A stretch of 64,000 nucleotides of DNA from Amycolatopsis vastitatis (GCF_002234595.1 NZ_NMUL01000039.1:225520-289519), one strand, 5' to 3'; shown: positions 1 through 9,023, counted from the stretch's first letter. The notes: generated from the sequence alone by a model not told the origin. Numbers and translations are program-made.

Positions 1-3000
1 TCACCCAGCTGCACCGGTTCCTCTCCGACACGCTGCTGCTCACCGGCGACGGCTTCGAGCCGCCCACCGAACAGGCCGCCTGGGGCGTCCTCGAACGTCC
101 TTCCCGGGCTGAGGGCCCGGTGATCGGGATCCTGTACTACCGGGCGCACCACCTGTCCGGGAACACGGCGTTCGTGCACGCCCTCGCCGACGAGATCGAA
201 GCCGCGGGCGGCCGCGCGTTGCCGATCTACTGTGCTTCGCTGCGTACGCGCGAGCCGGAGATGATGGCCGAGCTGGCTTCCGTGGACGCCCTGCTGGTCA
301 CCGTGCTCGCGGCCGGCGGCACGCGGCCGTCCGAGGTGGGTGCCGGCGGTGACGACGAAGCCTGGGACGTCGCCGAGATGGCCGCGCTCGACGTCCCGAT
401 CCTGCAGGCGCTCTGCCTGACGAGCGACCGCGAGACGTGGGCGGCGAGCGACGACGGCCTCTCCCCGCTCGACGCCGGGAACCAGATGGCCGTACCGGAG
501 TTCGACGGGCGGCTGATCACGGTGCCGTTCTCGTTCAAGGAGCTCGACGAAGATGGGCTGCCGCGGTACGTGCCGGACGCCGAGCGCGCGTCCCGCGTCG
601 CCCGCATTGCGCTGGCCCACGCTCGCCTTCGGCACACGCCGCCTTCGCAACGTCGCATCGCGCTGATGCTGTCCGCGTACCCGACGAAGCACTCTCGCGT
701 CGGCAACGCGGTCGGGCTGGACACGCCCGCGTCGGCGGTCGAGCTGCTGCGGCGGATGCGCGATGCGGGCTACGACCTGGGGCCGGACGCGTTCCCGGGC
801 GTCGAGCCGACCGGCACCGAGCAGCCCGACGGTGACGCGCTGATCCACGCGCTGATCGCCGCCGGCGGCCAGGACCCGGAGTGGCTGACCGAGGAACAGC
901 TGGCCGGGAACCCGATCCGGGTGCCCGCCGCGCGGTACCAGGAGTGGTTCGACGCGCTGCCGGCCGAGCTGCGGGCGGGCGTCGAGGGGCACTGGGGGCC
1001 GGCGCCGGGCGAGCTGTACGTCGACAACGGCGACATCGTGCTGGCGTCGCTGCAGAGCGGCAACGTGATCATCATGATCCAGCCACCGCGCGGGTTCGGC
1101 GAGAACCCCGTCGCGATCTACCACAACCCGGACCTGCCGCCGAGCCACCACTACCTGGCCGCCTACCGCTGGCTGGAGGAGGAGTTCGGCGCGCACGCCG
1201 TCGTCCACCTGGGCAAGCACGGGTCGCTGGAGTGGCTGCCGGGCAAGACGGCGGGGCTTTCGGCGTCGTGCGCTCCCGACGCCGTGCTCGGGAACCTGCC
1301 CCTGGTGTACCCGTTCCTGATCAACGACCCGGGCGAGGGCGCGCAGGCGAAACGGCGGGCGCACGCGACGATCGTCGACCACCTGATCCCGCCGATGGCG
1401 CGCGCCGAGTCGTACGGCGACATGGCACGGCTGGAGCAGCTGCTCGACGAGCACGCGAACATCGCGGCGATGGACCCGGCGAAGCTGCCGGCGATCCGCG
1501 CGCAGATCTGGACGCTGATCCAGGCCGCGAAGCTGGACCACGACCTCGGCGTCGAGGAACGGCCGCACGACGCGGAGTTCGACGACTTCCTCCTGCACAT
1601 CGACGGCTGGCTCTGCGAGGTCAAGGACGCGCAGATCCGCGACGGCCTCCACGTCCTGGGCGCGGCGCCGGTCGGCGAAGCCCGCGTCAACCTGGTGCTG
1701 GCGATGCTGCGCGCGTCGCAGATGTGGGGCGGCAAGCAGGGCGCGGTGCCGGGCCTGCGGTCGGCGCTGGGGCTCAAGGAGAACGCGCCGATGTCCGAAG
1801 TGGACGCGGTCGAGAAGACGGCGCGCGAGCTGGTCCAGGCGATGGAGATGCGCGGCTGGGACGCGACCGCGGTCGCGTCGGTCGCCCCGGACGAGCAGGT
1901 CGCGCGGGTGCTTTCGTTCGCCGCGGAAGAAATCGTGCCGCGGCTGGCCGGGACCACCGCCGAGCTGGACTCGGTGCTGCACGCGCTGGACGGCGGCTAC
2001 ATCCCGGCCGGGCCGAGCGGGTCGCCGCTGCGCGGGCTGATCAACGTGCTGCCGACCGGGCGGAACTTCTACACCGTCGACCCGAAGGCGATCCCGAGCC
2101 GGCTCGCCTGGGAGACCGGGCAGGCCCTGGCGGACTCGCTTTTGAAGCGCTACCGCGAGGACACCGGGGACTGGCCGCGGTCGGTCGGGCTCTCGGTGTG
2201 GGGCACGTCGGCGATGCGGACGTCCGGCGACGACGCGGCGGAAGTCCTCGCGCTGCTGGGCGTCCAGCCGGTCTGGGACGAAGCCTCGCGGCGCGTCACG
2301 GGGATCGAGGCGATCCCGCCGGCCGAGCTGGGCCGACCGCGGATCGACGTCACGATCCGGATCAGCGGCTTCTTCCGCGACGCGTTCCCGCACGTGATCG
2401 CCTTGATGGACGACGCGGTGAGGCTGGTGGCGTCGCTGGACGAGCCCCTCGACGAGAACTTCGTCCGGGCGCACGTGTCGGCCGACCTTGCCGCGCACGG
2501 CGACGCCCGCCGGGCGACCACGCGGATCTTCGGCTCGAAGCCGGGCGCGTACGGCGCGGGCCTGCTGCCCCTGATGGACAGCGGAAACTGGCGCGACGAC
2601 AAGGACCTCGCGGAGGTGTACGCCGTGTGGGGCGGCTTCGCGTACGGCCGTGATCTGGACGGCCGCCCGGCGCGCGAGGACATGGAGAACTCGTACAGGC
2701 GCATCGTGGTGGCGGCGAAGAACACGGACACGCGCGAGCACGACATCGCCGACTCGGACGACTACTTCCAGTACCACGGCGGGATGATCGCGACGGTCCG
2801 CGCGCTGACGGGCGCGGCCCCGGCGTCCTACGTGGGCGACAGCACCTCGCCGGACGCGGTCCGCACCCGCACGCTGGGCGAGGAGACGGCCCGGGTGTTC
2901 CGCGCCCGCGTGGTCAACCCCCGCTGGCTGGCGGCGATGCGCCGCCACGGCTACAAGGGCGCGTTCGAGCTGGCGGCCACGGTGGACTACCTGTTCGGCT

Positions 3001-3239
3001 TCGACGCGACAGCCGGCGTCGTCGGCGACTGGATGTACGAGAAGCTGACCGAGTCGTACGTGCTGGACGAGGTGAACCAGGAGTTCCTGCGCCAGGCGAA
3101 CCCGTGGGCGTTGCGAGGGATCGTCGAGCGGCTCAGCGAGGCGGCGGACCGGGGGCTTTGGGAAGAGCCAGACCCGGCGTTGCTGGAGAAGATGCGCGAG
3201 GTGTACCTCTCGCTGGAGGGCGACCTCGAGTCGGAGTGA
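1..3239 (+). CDS. cobN: Cobaltochelatase subunit CobN (5' truncated)
   Basis: This is the large subunit of the ATP-dependent cobaltochelatase that inserts cobalt into hydrogenobyrinate a,c-diamide in aerobic cobalamin synthesis. The frame is open to the left edge from base 3. The residues before the GTG at 120 (TQLHRFLSDTLLLTGDGFEP) are family-like, so the true start lies outside the window. About 1,079 residues are present; the family is usually about 1,200. The signature HLGKHGSLEWLPGK is encoded near 1205-1250, and the C-terminal part keeps typical CobN features (FYTVDPKAIPSRLAW, then SDDYFQYHGGM). The stop is at 3237-3239. Family assignment is firm. The partner subunits are not in the window. 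A B12-dependent mutase is encoded at the far right, but a link is only general physiology. Confidence 0.96.
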   Translation, partial: TQLHRFLSDTLLLTGDGFEPPTEQAAWGVLERPSRAEGPVIGILYYRAHHLSGNTAFVHALADEIEAAGGRALPIYCASLRTREPEMMAELASVDALLVTVLAAGGTRPSEVGAGGDDEAWDVAEMAALDVPILQALCLTSDRETWAASDDGLSPLDAGNQMAVPEFDGRLITVPFSFKELDEDGLPRYVPDAERASRVARIALAHARLRHTPPSQRRIALMLSAYPTKHSRVGNAVGLDTPASAVELLRRMRDAGYDLGPDAFPGVEPTGTEQPDGDALIHALIAAGGQDPEWLTEEQLAGNPIRVPAARYQEWFDALPAELRAGVEGHWGPAPGELYVDNGDIVLASLQSGNVIIMIQPPRGFGENPVAIYHNPDLPPSHHYLAAYRWLEEEFGAHAVVHLGKHGSLEWLPGKTAGLSASCAPDAVLGNLPLVYPFLINDPGEGAQAKRRAHATIVDHLIPPMARAESYGDMARLEQLLDEHANIAAMDPAKLPAIRAQIWTLIQAAKLDHDLGVEERPHDAEFDDFLLHIDGWLCEVKDAQIRDGLHVLGAAPVGEARVNLVLAMLRASQMWGGKQGAVPGLRSALGLKENAPMSEVDAVEKTARELVQAMEMRGWDATAVASVAPDEQVARVLSFAAEEIVPRLAGTTAELDSVLHALDGGYIPAGPSGSPLRGLINVLPTGRNFYTVDPKAIPSRLAWETGQALADSLLKRYREDTGDWPRSVGLSVWGTSAMRTSGDDAAEVLALLGVQPVWDEASRRVTGIEAIPPAELGRPRIDVTIRISGFFRDAFPHVIALMDDAVRLVASLDEPLDENFVRAHVSADLAAHGDARRATTRIFGSKPGAYGAGLLPLMDSGNWRDDKDLAEVYAVWGGFAYGRDLDGRPAREDMENSYRRIVVAAKNTDTREHDIADSDDYFQYHGGMIATVRALTGAAPASYVGDSTSPDAVRTRTLGEETARVFRARVVNPRWLAAMRRHGYKGAFELAATVDYLFGFDATAGVVGDWMYEKLTESYVLDEVNQEFLRQANPWALRGIVERLSEAADRGLWEEPDPALLEKMREVYLSLEGDLESE

Positions 3240-3303
3240 CTGCAAGCGGTTTGCAGGCCGCGGTGGCTACGCTTCGCCTTCCCCACCGAGGAAGGACGAA
3301 GAC

Positions 3304-3729
3304 TTGAAGAAGGTTCTCGGCGTGGCCGCCGCGGCACTGCTCTCCGTGCTCACCTTCGCGGCGCCCGCCTCCGCCGAAGAGCACACGAAGCACATGCACA
3401 CCGGCGACGCGTACGGCAGCGTCACCGGCTGGAGCGGCGAAGGCGTGTTCACCGAAGAAGGCGACCGCGTCCACATCTGCGACACCGACGCGGACGGCCG
3501 TGGCGTCGCCATCTACGTCTACAAGGGCACGCCGGACAACGGCACCCCGCTCTACGACATGCACGTCGGCGGCAACGGCAACTGCATCACCAAGAGCGCG
3601 GCCAACGGCGGCGTCTACGACCTGCCCGAGACCCGCGTCGGCTTCAAGTTCTGCCGGTACTGGGTGGCGGACAAGAGGGTCCACACCGGCGAGTGCAAGG
3701 ACTACGACTTCCTGAACGACAACAGCTGA
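3304..3729 (+). CDS. Small secreted protein of unknown function
   Basis: A 141-residue protein starting at a TTG preceded by a good AGGAAGGA ribosome site near 3290. The first 24 residues form a classical Sec signal peptide: KK, a hydrophobic stretch, then the cleavage site ASA-EE. The mature part is small, polar and rich in Gly and Asp, with four cysteines (HICDTD, NGNCIT, KFCRYW, TGECKD) that could make two disulfides. I do not recognise a family. It looks like the small beta-rich exported proteins common in actinomycetes. It lies 64 bases after cobN but has its own ribosome site and unrelated content, so co-function with cobN is unlikely. Confidence 0.8.
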   Translation: MKKVLGVAAAALLSVLTFAAPASAEEHTKHMHTGDAYGSVTGWSGEGVFTEEGDRVHICDTDADGRGVAIYVYKGTPDNGTPLYDMHVGGNGNCITKSAANGGVYDLPETRVGFKFCRYWVADKRVHTGECKDYDFLNDNS

Positions 3730-4112
3730 GCCTCCCGGGCCCGCCGGGTTTCGGCAAGTCGTGACGTTTCGCCGGTCGTTCAGGACATCGCACCGGCAGA
3801 GCGGGTTCGGGCAAGTCCGCCCATGGACGGATTCGCCAGGTCGTGAACGACTCTTTCCTGTCGTCAGAGGTCATGAACGAGTCGTTCACGACATCCGACC
3901 ACCGAGTCCCGCCGCACGATCACGCAATCACCCCAGCCCCGCCGCCCCAGCGCCTTGCCCGCCAAAACCTGCCGTCGAGGCGCGGCCGGGCACGCTCGGC
4001 GGTGCCCGGCCGACTGCGCTCGCAGCCGCCCTTCGCGAGACAAGTTTCGGATATTCCGGGACGTTTCGCCCGCTCCTCCGGCTTTGCCCGACGTTCGTGT
4101 CTTGACTTCGTT
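3730..4112. other. Intergenic region without a convincing gene
   Basis: About 380 bases between the secreted protein and the chitinase promoter. Short open frames here have no start context or recognisable sequence. The only structured content is the palindromic repeat at 3840-3892, listed separately. A TTGACT at 4102-4107 could be the -35 element of the chitinase promoter. Confidence 0.6.
3840..3892. repeat. Palindromic intergenic repeat (GTCGTGAACGACTC / GAGTCGTTCACGAC)
   Basis: Two 14-base arms, 3840-3853 and 3879-3892, are perfect reverse complements. The right copy also contains a smaller 15-base palindrome (TGAACGA-G-TCGTTCA, 3874-3888), and a partial copy of the motif occurs upstream near 3757. 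No T-run follows, so it is not a textbook terminator. It resembles a dispersed palindromic repeat unit. Confidence 0.6.
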
Positions 4113-4128
4113 AATGGTCTAGTCCAAT
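4113..4128. promoter_or_regulatory. Probable DasR-responsive element (dre) upstream of the chitinase
   Basis: AATGGTCTAGTCCAAT matches the published dre consensus ACTGGTCTAGACCAGT at 13 of 16 positions and is itself nearly palindromic. It sits 37 bases before the chitinase start and overlaps the likely promoter region (TTGACT at 4102). In streptomycetes DasR represses chitin and GlcNAc genes through such sites, so GlcNAc-responsive control of the chitinase is inferred. Confidence 0.75.
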
Positions 4129-4165
4129 GATCTGTCCACCTCGATCCCCTCCGGGAGGACAGCTC

Positions 4166-5371
4166 ATGCGCAAGAGCAGACTGGCCGCCATCGGGCTCGC
4201 CGCCGCCACGTTCACCGCCACCGCCGTCAGCCTCTTGCTCGGCGCACCCTCGGCGACCGCGGCGTTGAGCAACAACTGGTACGCCGCGGCGCCGTACCTG
4301 ATGCCCCAGAGCAACAACCCGCCCGATCCGGTGACCGTCATGAACGCGACCGGGCTCAAGGCGTTCCAGCTGGCGTTCATCCTCGCGCCGAACGGCGGCG
4401 GGTGCAGCCCGACCTGGGACGGTACCTCGGCCGTCTCCTCAGACACCGCCGTCGCGGGCGTGATCTCGCGGATCCGCGGCGCCGGCGGCGACGTCTCGGT
4501 GTCCGTCGGCGGCTACGGCGGCACTAAGCTCGGCCAGACCTGCGGGACGGTGGCCGCGACGGCCGCCGCGTACCAGCAGGTCGTCACGAAATACTCGCTC
4601 AAGGCGATCGACTTCGACCTCGAAGAGCCCGAGTACGAGAACACCGCGGCCATCGCGAACGAGCTCGGCGCGGCGAAGACCTTGCAGGCCAACAACCCCG
4701 GCCTGTTCGTTTCGGTGACCATGCCGGGCACCGCGGCCGGCACCGGCTGGTTCGGCACCCAGCTGATCGACCAGGCGAAGTCGATCGGCTTCACCCCGAA
4801 CAACTTCTCGATCATGCCCTTCGACGGCGGCTTCAACGGCGGTTCGTCGCAGGTGTCGGCGCTGGAAGCCATGCACGGGCTGCTCATGTCGCACCTGGGC
4901 TGGGACAGCGCGACCGCGTACGCCCACGAAGGTTTCTCCGGCATGAACGGCAAGTCGGACGCGGCGGAAATGTTCTACACCTCGGACTTCCAGACGGTGT
5001 ACGACTACGCGACCAGTCACGGCCTCGGCCGCTTCACGTTCTGGTCGGTCAACCGGGACCGCGCCTGCGTCGGCACGACCGACAACGGCGTGTGCAGCAA
5101 CGTCCCCCAGAACGACTGGGACTTCACGAAGTTCAGCGTCCGCTTCGCGGGTGCGACACCGCCGCAAACGACGCCTCCGGTGACGACGACCCCGACCACG
5201 CCGGGCAACGGCTCGTGCACCGCGGCGGAGTGGGACCGGACGAAGGTCTACGTCAAGGACAACGTCGTCTCGCACAACAGCCACAAGTGGACGGCGAAGT
5301 GGTGGACGCAGGGCGAAGAGCCCGGGACCACCGGCGAATGGGGCGTCTGGGTGGACAACGGCGCCTGCTAG
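4166..5371 (+). CDS. Secreted GH18 chitinase with C-terminal chitin-binding domain
   Basis: A 401-residue secreted chitin hydrolase. The ATG at 4166 is chosen because GGGAGGA lies just upstream and the protein then begins with a Sec signal (MRKSR, hydrophobic stretch, ATAALS cleavage region). The GH18 barrel covers about residues 35-325; its catalytic strand is AIDFDLEEPE, where the Glu of the D-x-x-D-x-D-x-E motif is the proton donor. A Thr/Pro-rich linker follows (about 328-345), then a CBM5/12 domain with the aromatic platform AKWWTQGEEPG and a terminal Cys. It should release chito-oligomers outside the cell. Control by the dre site just upstream is likely. The gene is monocistronic and convergent with the next gene, 13 bases away. 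Confidence 0.93.
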   Translation: MRKSRLAAIGLAAATFTATAVSLLLGAPSATAALSNNWYAAAPYLMPQSNNPPDPVTVMNATGLKAFQLAFILAPNGGGCSPTWDGTSAVSSDTAVAGVISRIRGAGGDVSVSVGGYGGTKLGQTCGTVAATAAAYQQVVTKYSLKAIDFDLEEPEYENTAAIANELGAAKTLQANNPGLFVSVTMPGTAAGTGWFGTQLIDQAKSIGFTPNNFSIMPFDGGFNGGSSQVSALEAMHGLLMSHLGWDSATAYAHEGFSGMNGKSDAAEMFYTSDFQTVYDYATSHGLGRFTFWSVNRDRACVGTTDNGVCSNVPQNDWDFTKFSVRFAGATPPQTTPPVTTTPTTPGNGSCTAAEWDRTKVYVKDNVVSHNSHKWTAKWWTQGEEPGTTGEWGVWVDNGAC

Positions 5372-5384
5372 CCGCTCGGAAGTC

Positions 5385-6476
5385 TCAGAAGTCGAGGTGG
5401 GTGTTCTCGCGCTGGACCTCCGGGATCAGCGCGGGCACCTCGACGACGTGCCGCCCGGCCTGCCGCAGCAGCTCGGTGCCCTGGGCGTCGACGAACACCG
5501 CCGGCTCTCGCCAGGCGAACACGACGCGCGGGATGCCGGCGTCGAGGATGAGCTGGGTGCAGCTGCGCGGGTGCGAACTCCGGTTGCTGCACGGCTCCAG
5601 CGAGCTGTACATGGTCGCCCCGGCCAGTCGCGGGTCGCCGGCGCACTTGGCGAGCGCGGCTTCTTCGGCGTGGTTCAGCGGGTCACCCTCGCCGGAATGC
5701 CCGGTCGCGACGACCTCGCCGTCGGCGTCGGTGATCACGGCCCCGACCCGGAAGGTGTGGCTGGGCGGGCATTCGGCGGCGAGCGCGATGGCTTCCTTGA
5801 GCCGCTGGACGTCCCGGCCGGACGGTTCCTCCGCCGCGCGGTACTCGAGGATCGCCATGCCTTGGAGTTCGTTCGCGCCGGTGAGGACCAGCGGTCGCGG
5901 GTAGCGCCCGGGGCCGACGAACCGCGGCGCGTCCGGCTGCCCGACGAAGAACGGCGCGATCGCCAGGCGCAGCTCGTCGGCCAGTCCTTCGGTGAGGAAT
6001 CGGGTGTGGATTCCGCCGCCGCCTTCGACCAGCAGCCTTTCGATACCGCGCGCCCCGAGGTCGTCGAGGACGCGCCCGAAGTCGGGCGGGTCGCCGGCGT
6101 CGACGACGGTGGCGACGTGCTTCAAAGCATCCGCGGCGCCGGGCGGCGCGTAGACGATCTTTTCGGTATCCCCGACGGTGAAGAACTGCGCGTCCGGATC
6201 GAGGCCGCGGGTGGTCACGGTGACCTTGACCGGCTGTTCGGGCTTGCCCCGCGCTGTGCGTTGCCGCCGCAGCTCGGGTGACCGCACGAGCAGCCGCGGG
6301 TTGTCGGCGCGGACGGTGCCGGCCCCGACGAAGATCGCGTCCGCCTCGGCCCGCAACCGGTCGACGACGGCGAAGTCGTCCTCAGTGGACAGCACGAGCC
6401 GCTCGGGCGAGGTGTCGTCGAGGTAGCCGTCGAGCGACTGCGCGGCGGACAGCAGGACGTGCGGCCGGGAGATCAC
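5385..6476 (-). CDS. RibD-like bifunctional reductase/deaminase with inverted domain order
   Basis: A 363-residue protein with an N-terminal RibD-C/dihydrofolate-reductase-like NADPH reductase domain (RPHVLLSAAQSLDGYL, then LLVEGGGGIHTRFL) at about 5-215. A C-terminal cytidine-deaminase-like zinc domain (HAEEAALAKCAG, then SLEPCSNRSSHPRSC) covers about 230-355. These are the two activities of RibD in riboflavin synthesis, but classical RibD has the deaminase first. I chose the GTG at 6476, directly before the conserved VISRPHVLLS; a frame runs further upstream but is not conserved-looking and would reach the divergent gene. No other rib genes are nearby. It may act on a modified pyrimidine or pterin rather than in primary riboflavin synthesis. 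Confidence 0.85.
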   Translation of the reverse strand: MISRPHVLLSAAQSLDGYLDDTSPERLVLSTEDDFAVVDRLRAEADAIFVGAGTVRADNPRLLVRSPELRRQRTARGKPEQPVKVTVTTRGLDPDAQFFTVGDTEKIVYAPPGAADALKHVATVVDAGDPPDFGRVLDDLGARGIERLLVEGGGGIHTRFLTEGLADELRLAIAPFFVGQPDAPRFVGPGRYPRPLVLTGANELQGMAILEYRAAEEPSGRDVQRLKEAIALAAECPPSHTFRVGAVITDADGEVVATGHSGEGDPLNHAEEAALAKCAGDPRLAGATMYSSLEPCSNRSSHPRSCTQLILDAGIPRVVFAWREPAVFVDAQGTELLRQAGRHVVEVPALIPEVQRENTHLDF

Positions 6477-6561
6477 CCGCCCCAGTATGCCGTAACGCCT
6501 TCGGTGATCCTCGCGTCCTACGACGTATCCCTGTGATCCCCATCCCCCGGAGCTGCGGAAC

Positions 6562-6813
6562 ATGACCACGCGAGGCTGGTACAAGGAACGGACGCTCACC
6601 ACGGTCGACACCGTCGGCCGGGAGGTGCCGGTGACGACCGGGCTCACCCGCGACCCCGAAGGCCGTCTGGTCGCGGCGATCGCCATCAGCGACGGGCCGA
6701 CGGCGATCTACCGCTACTCCGGAGACCCGAGTGACCGGACCGAGCTGGTCACCAACGCGGCGGACACCGTCAGGGAGCTCCGCAAGCTCGCGGACGTCCC
6801 GCCCGCGCAGTGA
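6562..6813 (+). CDS. Conserved-looking small hypothetical protein
   Basis: An 83-residue soluble protein with ATG start at 6562, divergent from the RibD-like gene, with 85 bases shared for both promoters. No signal peptide, membrane segment or known motif is visible. The sequence has a beta-rich pattern (LVAAIAISDGPTAIYRYSG) and a short C-terminal helix. It ends 13 bases before the convergent proA stop. Coding is supported by strong third-position GC bias and a sensible start. Function is unknown. Confidence 0.6.
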   Translation: MTTRGWYKERTLTTVDTVGREVPVTTGLTRDPEGRLVAAIAISDGPTAIYRYSGDPSDRTELVTNAADTVRELRKLADVPPAQ

Positions 6814-6826
6814 CCGGCGCGGAGCT

Positions 6827-8059
6827 TCAGGCGGGCAGGACCGCGTACTGGCGGACGTAGAGGTCCGTGTACGTCACCGGCCCGCGCGGACCGGGGACCT
6901 TGTCCAGGTTGATGCCGGTTTCCGGGACCGCGAGCAGCTTGAAGCCGTCGAGGAGCCGGGTCGGCGCGTTCCAGAAGACACCCGTGCCGGTGTAGCCGTC
7001 GAAGAAGGCGTCGGCGGCCGACTCGTCCTCGGTGGCGATGCCCGCCGCGAGGCCTGAGGTCCGTTCGTTGGCGATCTCGACGGCGTCGGCGAGCGCGCCG
7101 ACCTTGGCGACCGTGACGGTCGCTTCCCGGTCGGAGTCGAGCGCCCACTCGTAGCCGATGGGGTGCTCGTGCGGGGCCAGCGACGGCGTGACCCCGCGCT
7201 CGGCGAGCGCTTCGGAGATCGCCGGCCAGGCTTCCTCGTGGATGCCCTCGTGGATGAGGAGCAGGTTGAGCCGGTTGCAGACGCCGAGGCGGTCGAGGCT
7301 GGCGTAGACCAGGTCACGCGCCTTGGTGACGTCGGCACCGCGGTCGACGTACAGGACCCCGCCGCCGTCGGCGTGGGCCAGCGTGCGCACGCCGTGGACC
7401 GCCGCCTCGGTGGCGAGCGCCCGGGTGCTGTCACCGCTGCCGCGCAGGATCACCAGCGGCACCAGGTTCGGCAGCCGCACCAGTGCGGACGCCGCCTCGC
7501 GCTCCACCCGGGGCACCAGCTGCACACAGTCCGCGTCGATGCCCGCCTCCGCCAGCGCCGGAGCGATGACGACCTCGCGCAGCCGCTGCGCCGAACCGAG
7601 CGCGGCCGAGCCGGTGCGCAGGACGCCGGCGTTGCGCGACTTGACCAGCTGCGACGCCACGTCCACGGTCACGTTCGGCCGCGCCTCGTAGTTCGCGCCG
7701 ATGACGCCGACCGGACGCCGCCGCTCGACCAGCCGCAAGCCGCCGTCCAGCGTGGACACCTCGACCGAGCGCTCCTGGTGCGGGGCCCCGGCGAGGAGCC
7801 GCAGCTGCTCGGCCATGCCGGTCAGCCGCTCCGGGGTGATGGTGAGCCGGTCCAGCAGGCCGGCACTCATCCCCTCGCCCTTCGCGCGCTCGACGTCGGC
7901 CTGGTTCGCCTCGAGGATCTCGTCGCGGTGCGCGAGCAGCCGCTCCGCCATCCCGGCCAGCGCGGCGTCGACGGCCTCAGCGCTCGCGGCGGCGAGCGAC
8001 GGCGCGGCCAGCTTCGCCGCCCGTGCGCACTCCTCCACGGCCTTGGCGACCTCGTCCAT
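6827..8059 (-). CDS. proA: Glutamate-5-semialdehyde dehydrogenase (gamma-glutamyl phosphate reductase)
   Basis: Second enzyme of proline synthesis: NADPH-dependent reduction of gamma-glutamyl phosphate to glutamate-5-semialdehyde. It has 410 residues, the usual length. The ATG at 8059 gives MDEVAKAVEECARAAK and has GGGAGA upstream; the longer frame adds an Arg-rich non-conserved extension. Family marks include VGVIGANYEARPNVTVD, LRTGSAALGSAQRL and the catalytic Cys in RLGVCNRLNLLLIH. proB is not adjacent. Confidence 0.96.
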   Translation of the reverse strand: MDEVAKAVEECARAAKLAAPSLAAASAEAVDAALAGMAERLLAHRDEILEANQADVERAKGEGMSAGLLDRLTITPERLTGMAEQLRLLAGAPHQERSVEVSTLDGGLRLVERRRPVGVIGANYEARPNVTVDVASQLVKSRNAGVLRTGSAALGSAQRLREVVIAPALAEAGIDADCVQLVPRVEREAASALVRLPNLVPLVILRGSGDSTRALATEAAVHGVRTLAHADGGGVLYVDRGADVTKARDLVYASLDRLGVCNRLNLLLIHEGIHEEAWPAISEALAERGVTPSLAPHEHPIGYEWALDSDREATVTVAKVGALADAVEIANERTSGLAAGIATEDESAADAFFDGYTGTGVFWNAPTRLLDGFKLLAVPETGINLDKVPGPRGPVTYTDLYVRQYAVLPA

Positions 8060-8130
8060 CGTTCGTCTCCCTCCGCGCGACCAGCGAGAGACCAGTTTGC
8101 CGCATGCGCGCGACCCGGTGACCGGCGCCC

Positions 8131-8247
8131 GGCCGCTCACGCGGCAGGGCCGCCCAGTCGCTCACCCGGCAGGGCTGTTCCGGCCGCCCACGCGGCAGGG
8201 CTGTTCGGCCGCTCACGCGGCAGGGCTGTTCGGCCGCTCACGCGGCG
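8131..8247. repeat. Imperfect tandem repeat of about 25 bases, 4-5 copies
   Basis: Units of the form GGCCGCTCACGCGGCAGGGC plus TGTTC recur from 8131 to 8247 between proA and the M50-type gene, some diverged. The last copy runs into the 3' end of the downstream minus-strand gene. The units contain short CCGC/GCGG palindromes that could fold. Confidence 0.7.
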
Positions 8248-9023
8248 AGGGGCTCCAGCAGCCACAGCCCCCCGGCGATCAAGCAGCTGACGGTCGCCAC
8301 GGCGAACGCCAGCACCCAGAGCACCGGCGGCACCGCGGTGAGCCGGCCGAGCTGGTCGGCGTCGGAGTCACGGGCCTGCCCGCGCCGCCGCTTGACCTGC
8401 AGCTCCGCCACCGGCCGCACGCCGCCGAACAGCAGGAACCACGTCACGAGGTAGCTGAACGGCGCCTGCACCTCGACCGGCGCGACGAACGCGACCAGCG
8501 CGAGCACCGCGGCGCTGGCGACGACGGTGAACACCCCGTAGGCGTTGCGCACCATCACCAGCACACCGAGCAGGAGCAGCGCGATCAGGACGAGGACCGT
8601 GCCGACCAGGTCGGAGCCCAGCAGGCTGGCGAACAGCAGCCCCAGCACCGACGGCGCCAGGTACCCGGCCATCGCGGTGAACGCCATGCCCGGCCCCTCG
8701 GGCTTGCCGCGCGAGACGGTGACGCCCGAGGTGTCCGAGTGCAGCTTGATGCCCTGCAGGCGCCGTCCGACCAGCACGGCGGCCAGCGCGTGGCCGGCCT
8801 CGTGCACGATCGTCACGACGTTCCGCGCGCGCCGCCACGGCGTGCCGCCGACGAGCACGACCAGCATGGCCACACCACCGGCGATCAGAGTGATCACCGC
8901 GGGGGTCTGGGCCTGCTCGAGCAGCGAACCAGCCGGCGAGTCATCGGTGGCGGCGGCCGCACGGAAAGCCGATAGGGCGTAACCGGCCGGTCCGCCGAAC
9001 GCGAGTTGAACGGGCGAGCTCAC
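8238..9023 (-). CDS. M50B-type zinc metallopeptidase-like membrane protein
   Basis: A 261-residue polytopic protein with about six membrane segments. The zinc motif HEAGH (VVTIVHEAGHALAAVLVG, about residue 75) places it with site-2-protease-like M50B peptidases (actinobacterial PF13398-type). Unlike RseP it has no PDZ domain. The start is GTG at 9023 with GGTGAGG just upstream. The protein starts MSSPVQ and ends WLLEPLAA inside the tandem repeat region. Intramembrane proteolysis of an unknown substrate is inferred from family only. Confidence 0.8.
   Translation of the reverse strand: MSSPVQLAFGGPAGYALSAFRAAAATDDSPAGSLLEQAQTPAVITLIAGGVAMLVVLVGGTPWRRARNVVTIVHEAGHALAAVLVGRRLQGIKLHSDTSGVTVSRGKPEGPGMAFTAMAGYLAPSVLGLLFASLLGSDLVGTVLVLIALLLLGVLVMVRNAYGVFTVVASAAVLALVAFVAPVEVQAPFSYLVTWFLLFGGVRPVAELQVKRRRGQARDSDADQLGRLTAVPPVLWVLAFAVATVSCLIAGGLWLLEPLAA

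Noticed and set aside
1..120. CobN starting at the GTG at 120
   Set aside because: Upstream in-frame residues continue the family sequence to the window edge, so the gene is truncated by the window.
881..2653. Long second open frame overlapping cobN, and many others antisense to large genes
   Set aside because: Translations are Arg/Ala/Gly-rich shadows of high-GC coding sequence with no family sequence; the cobN frame is unmistakable.
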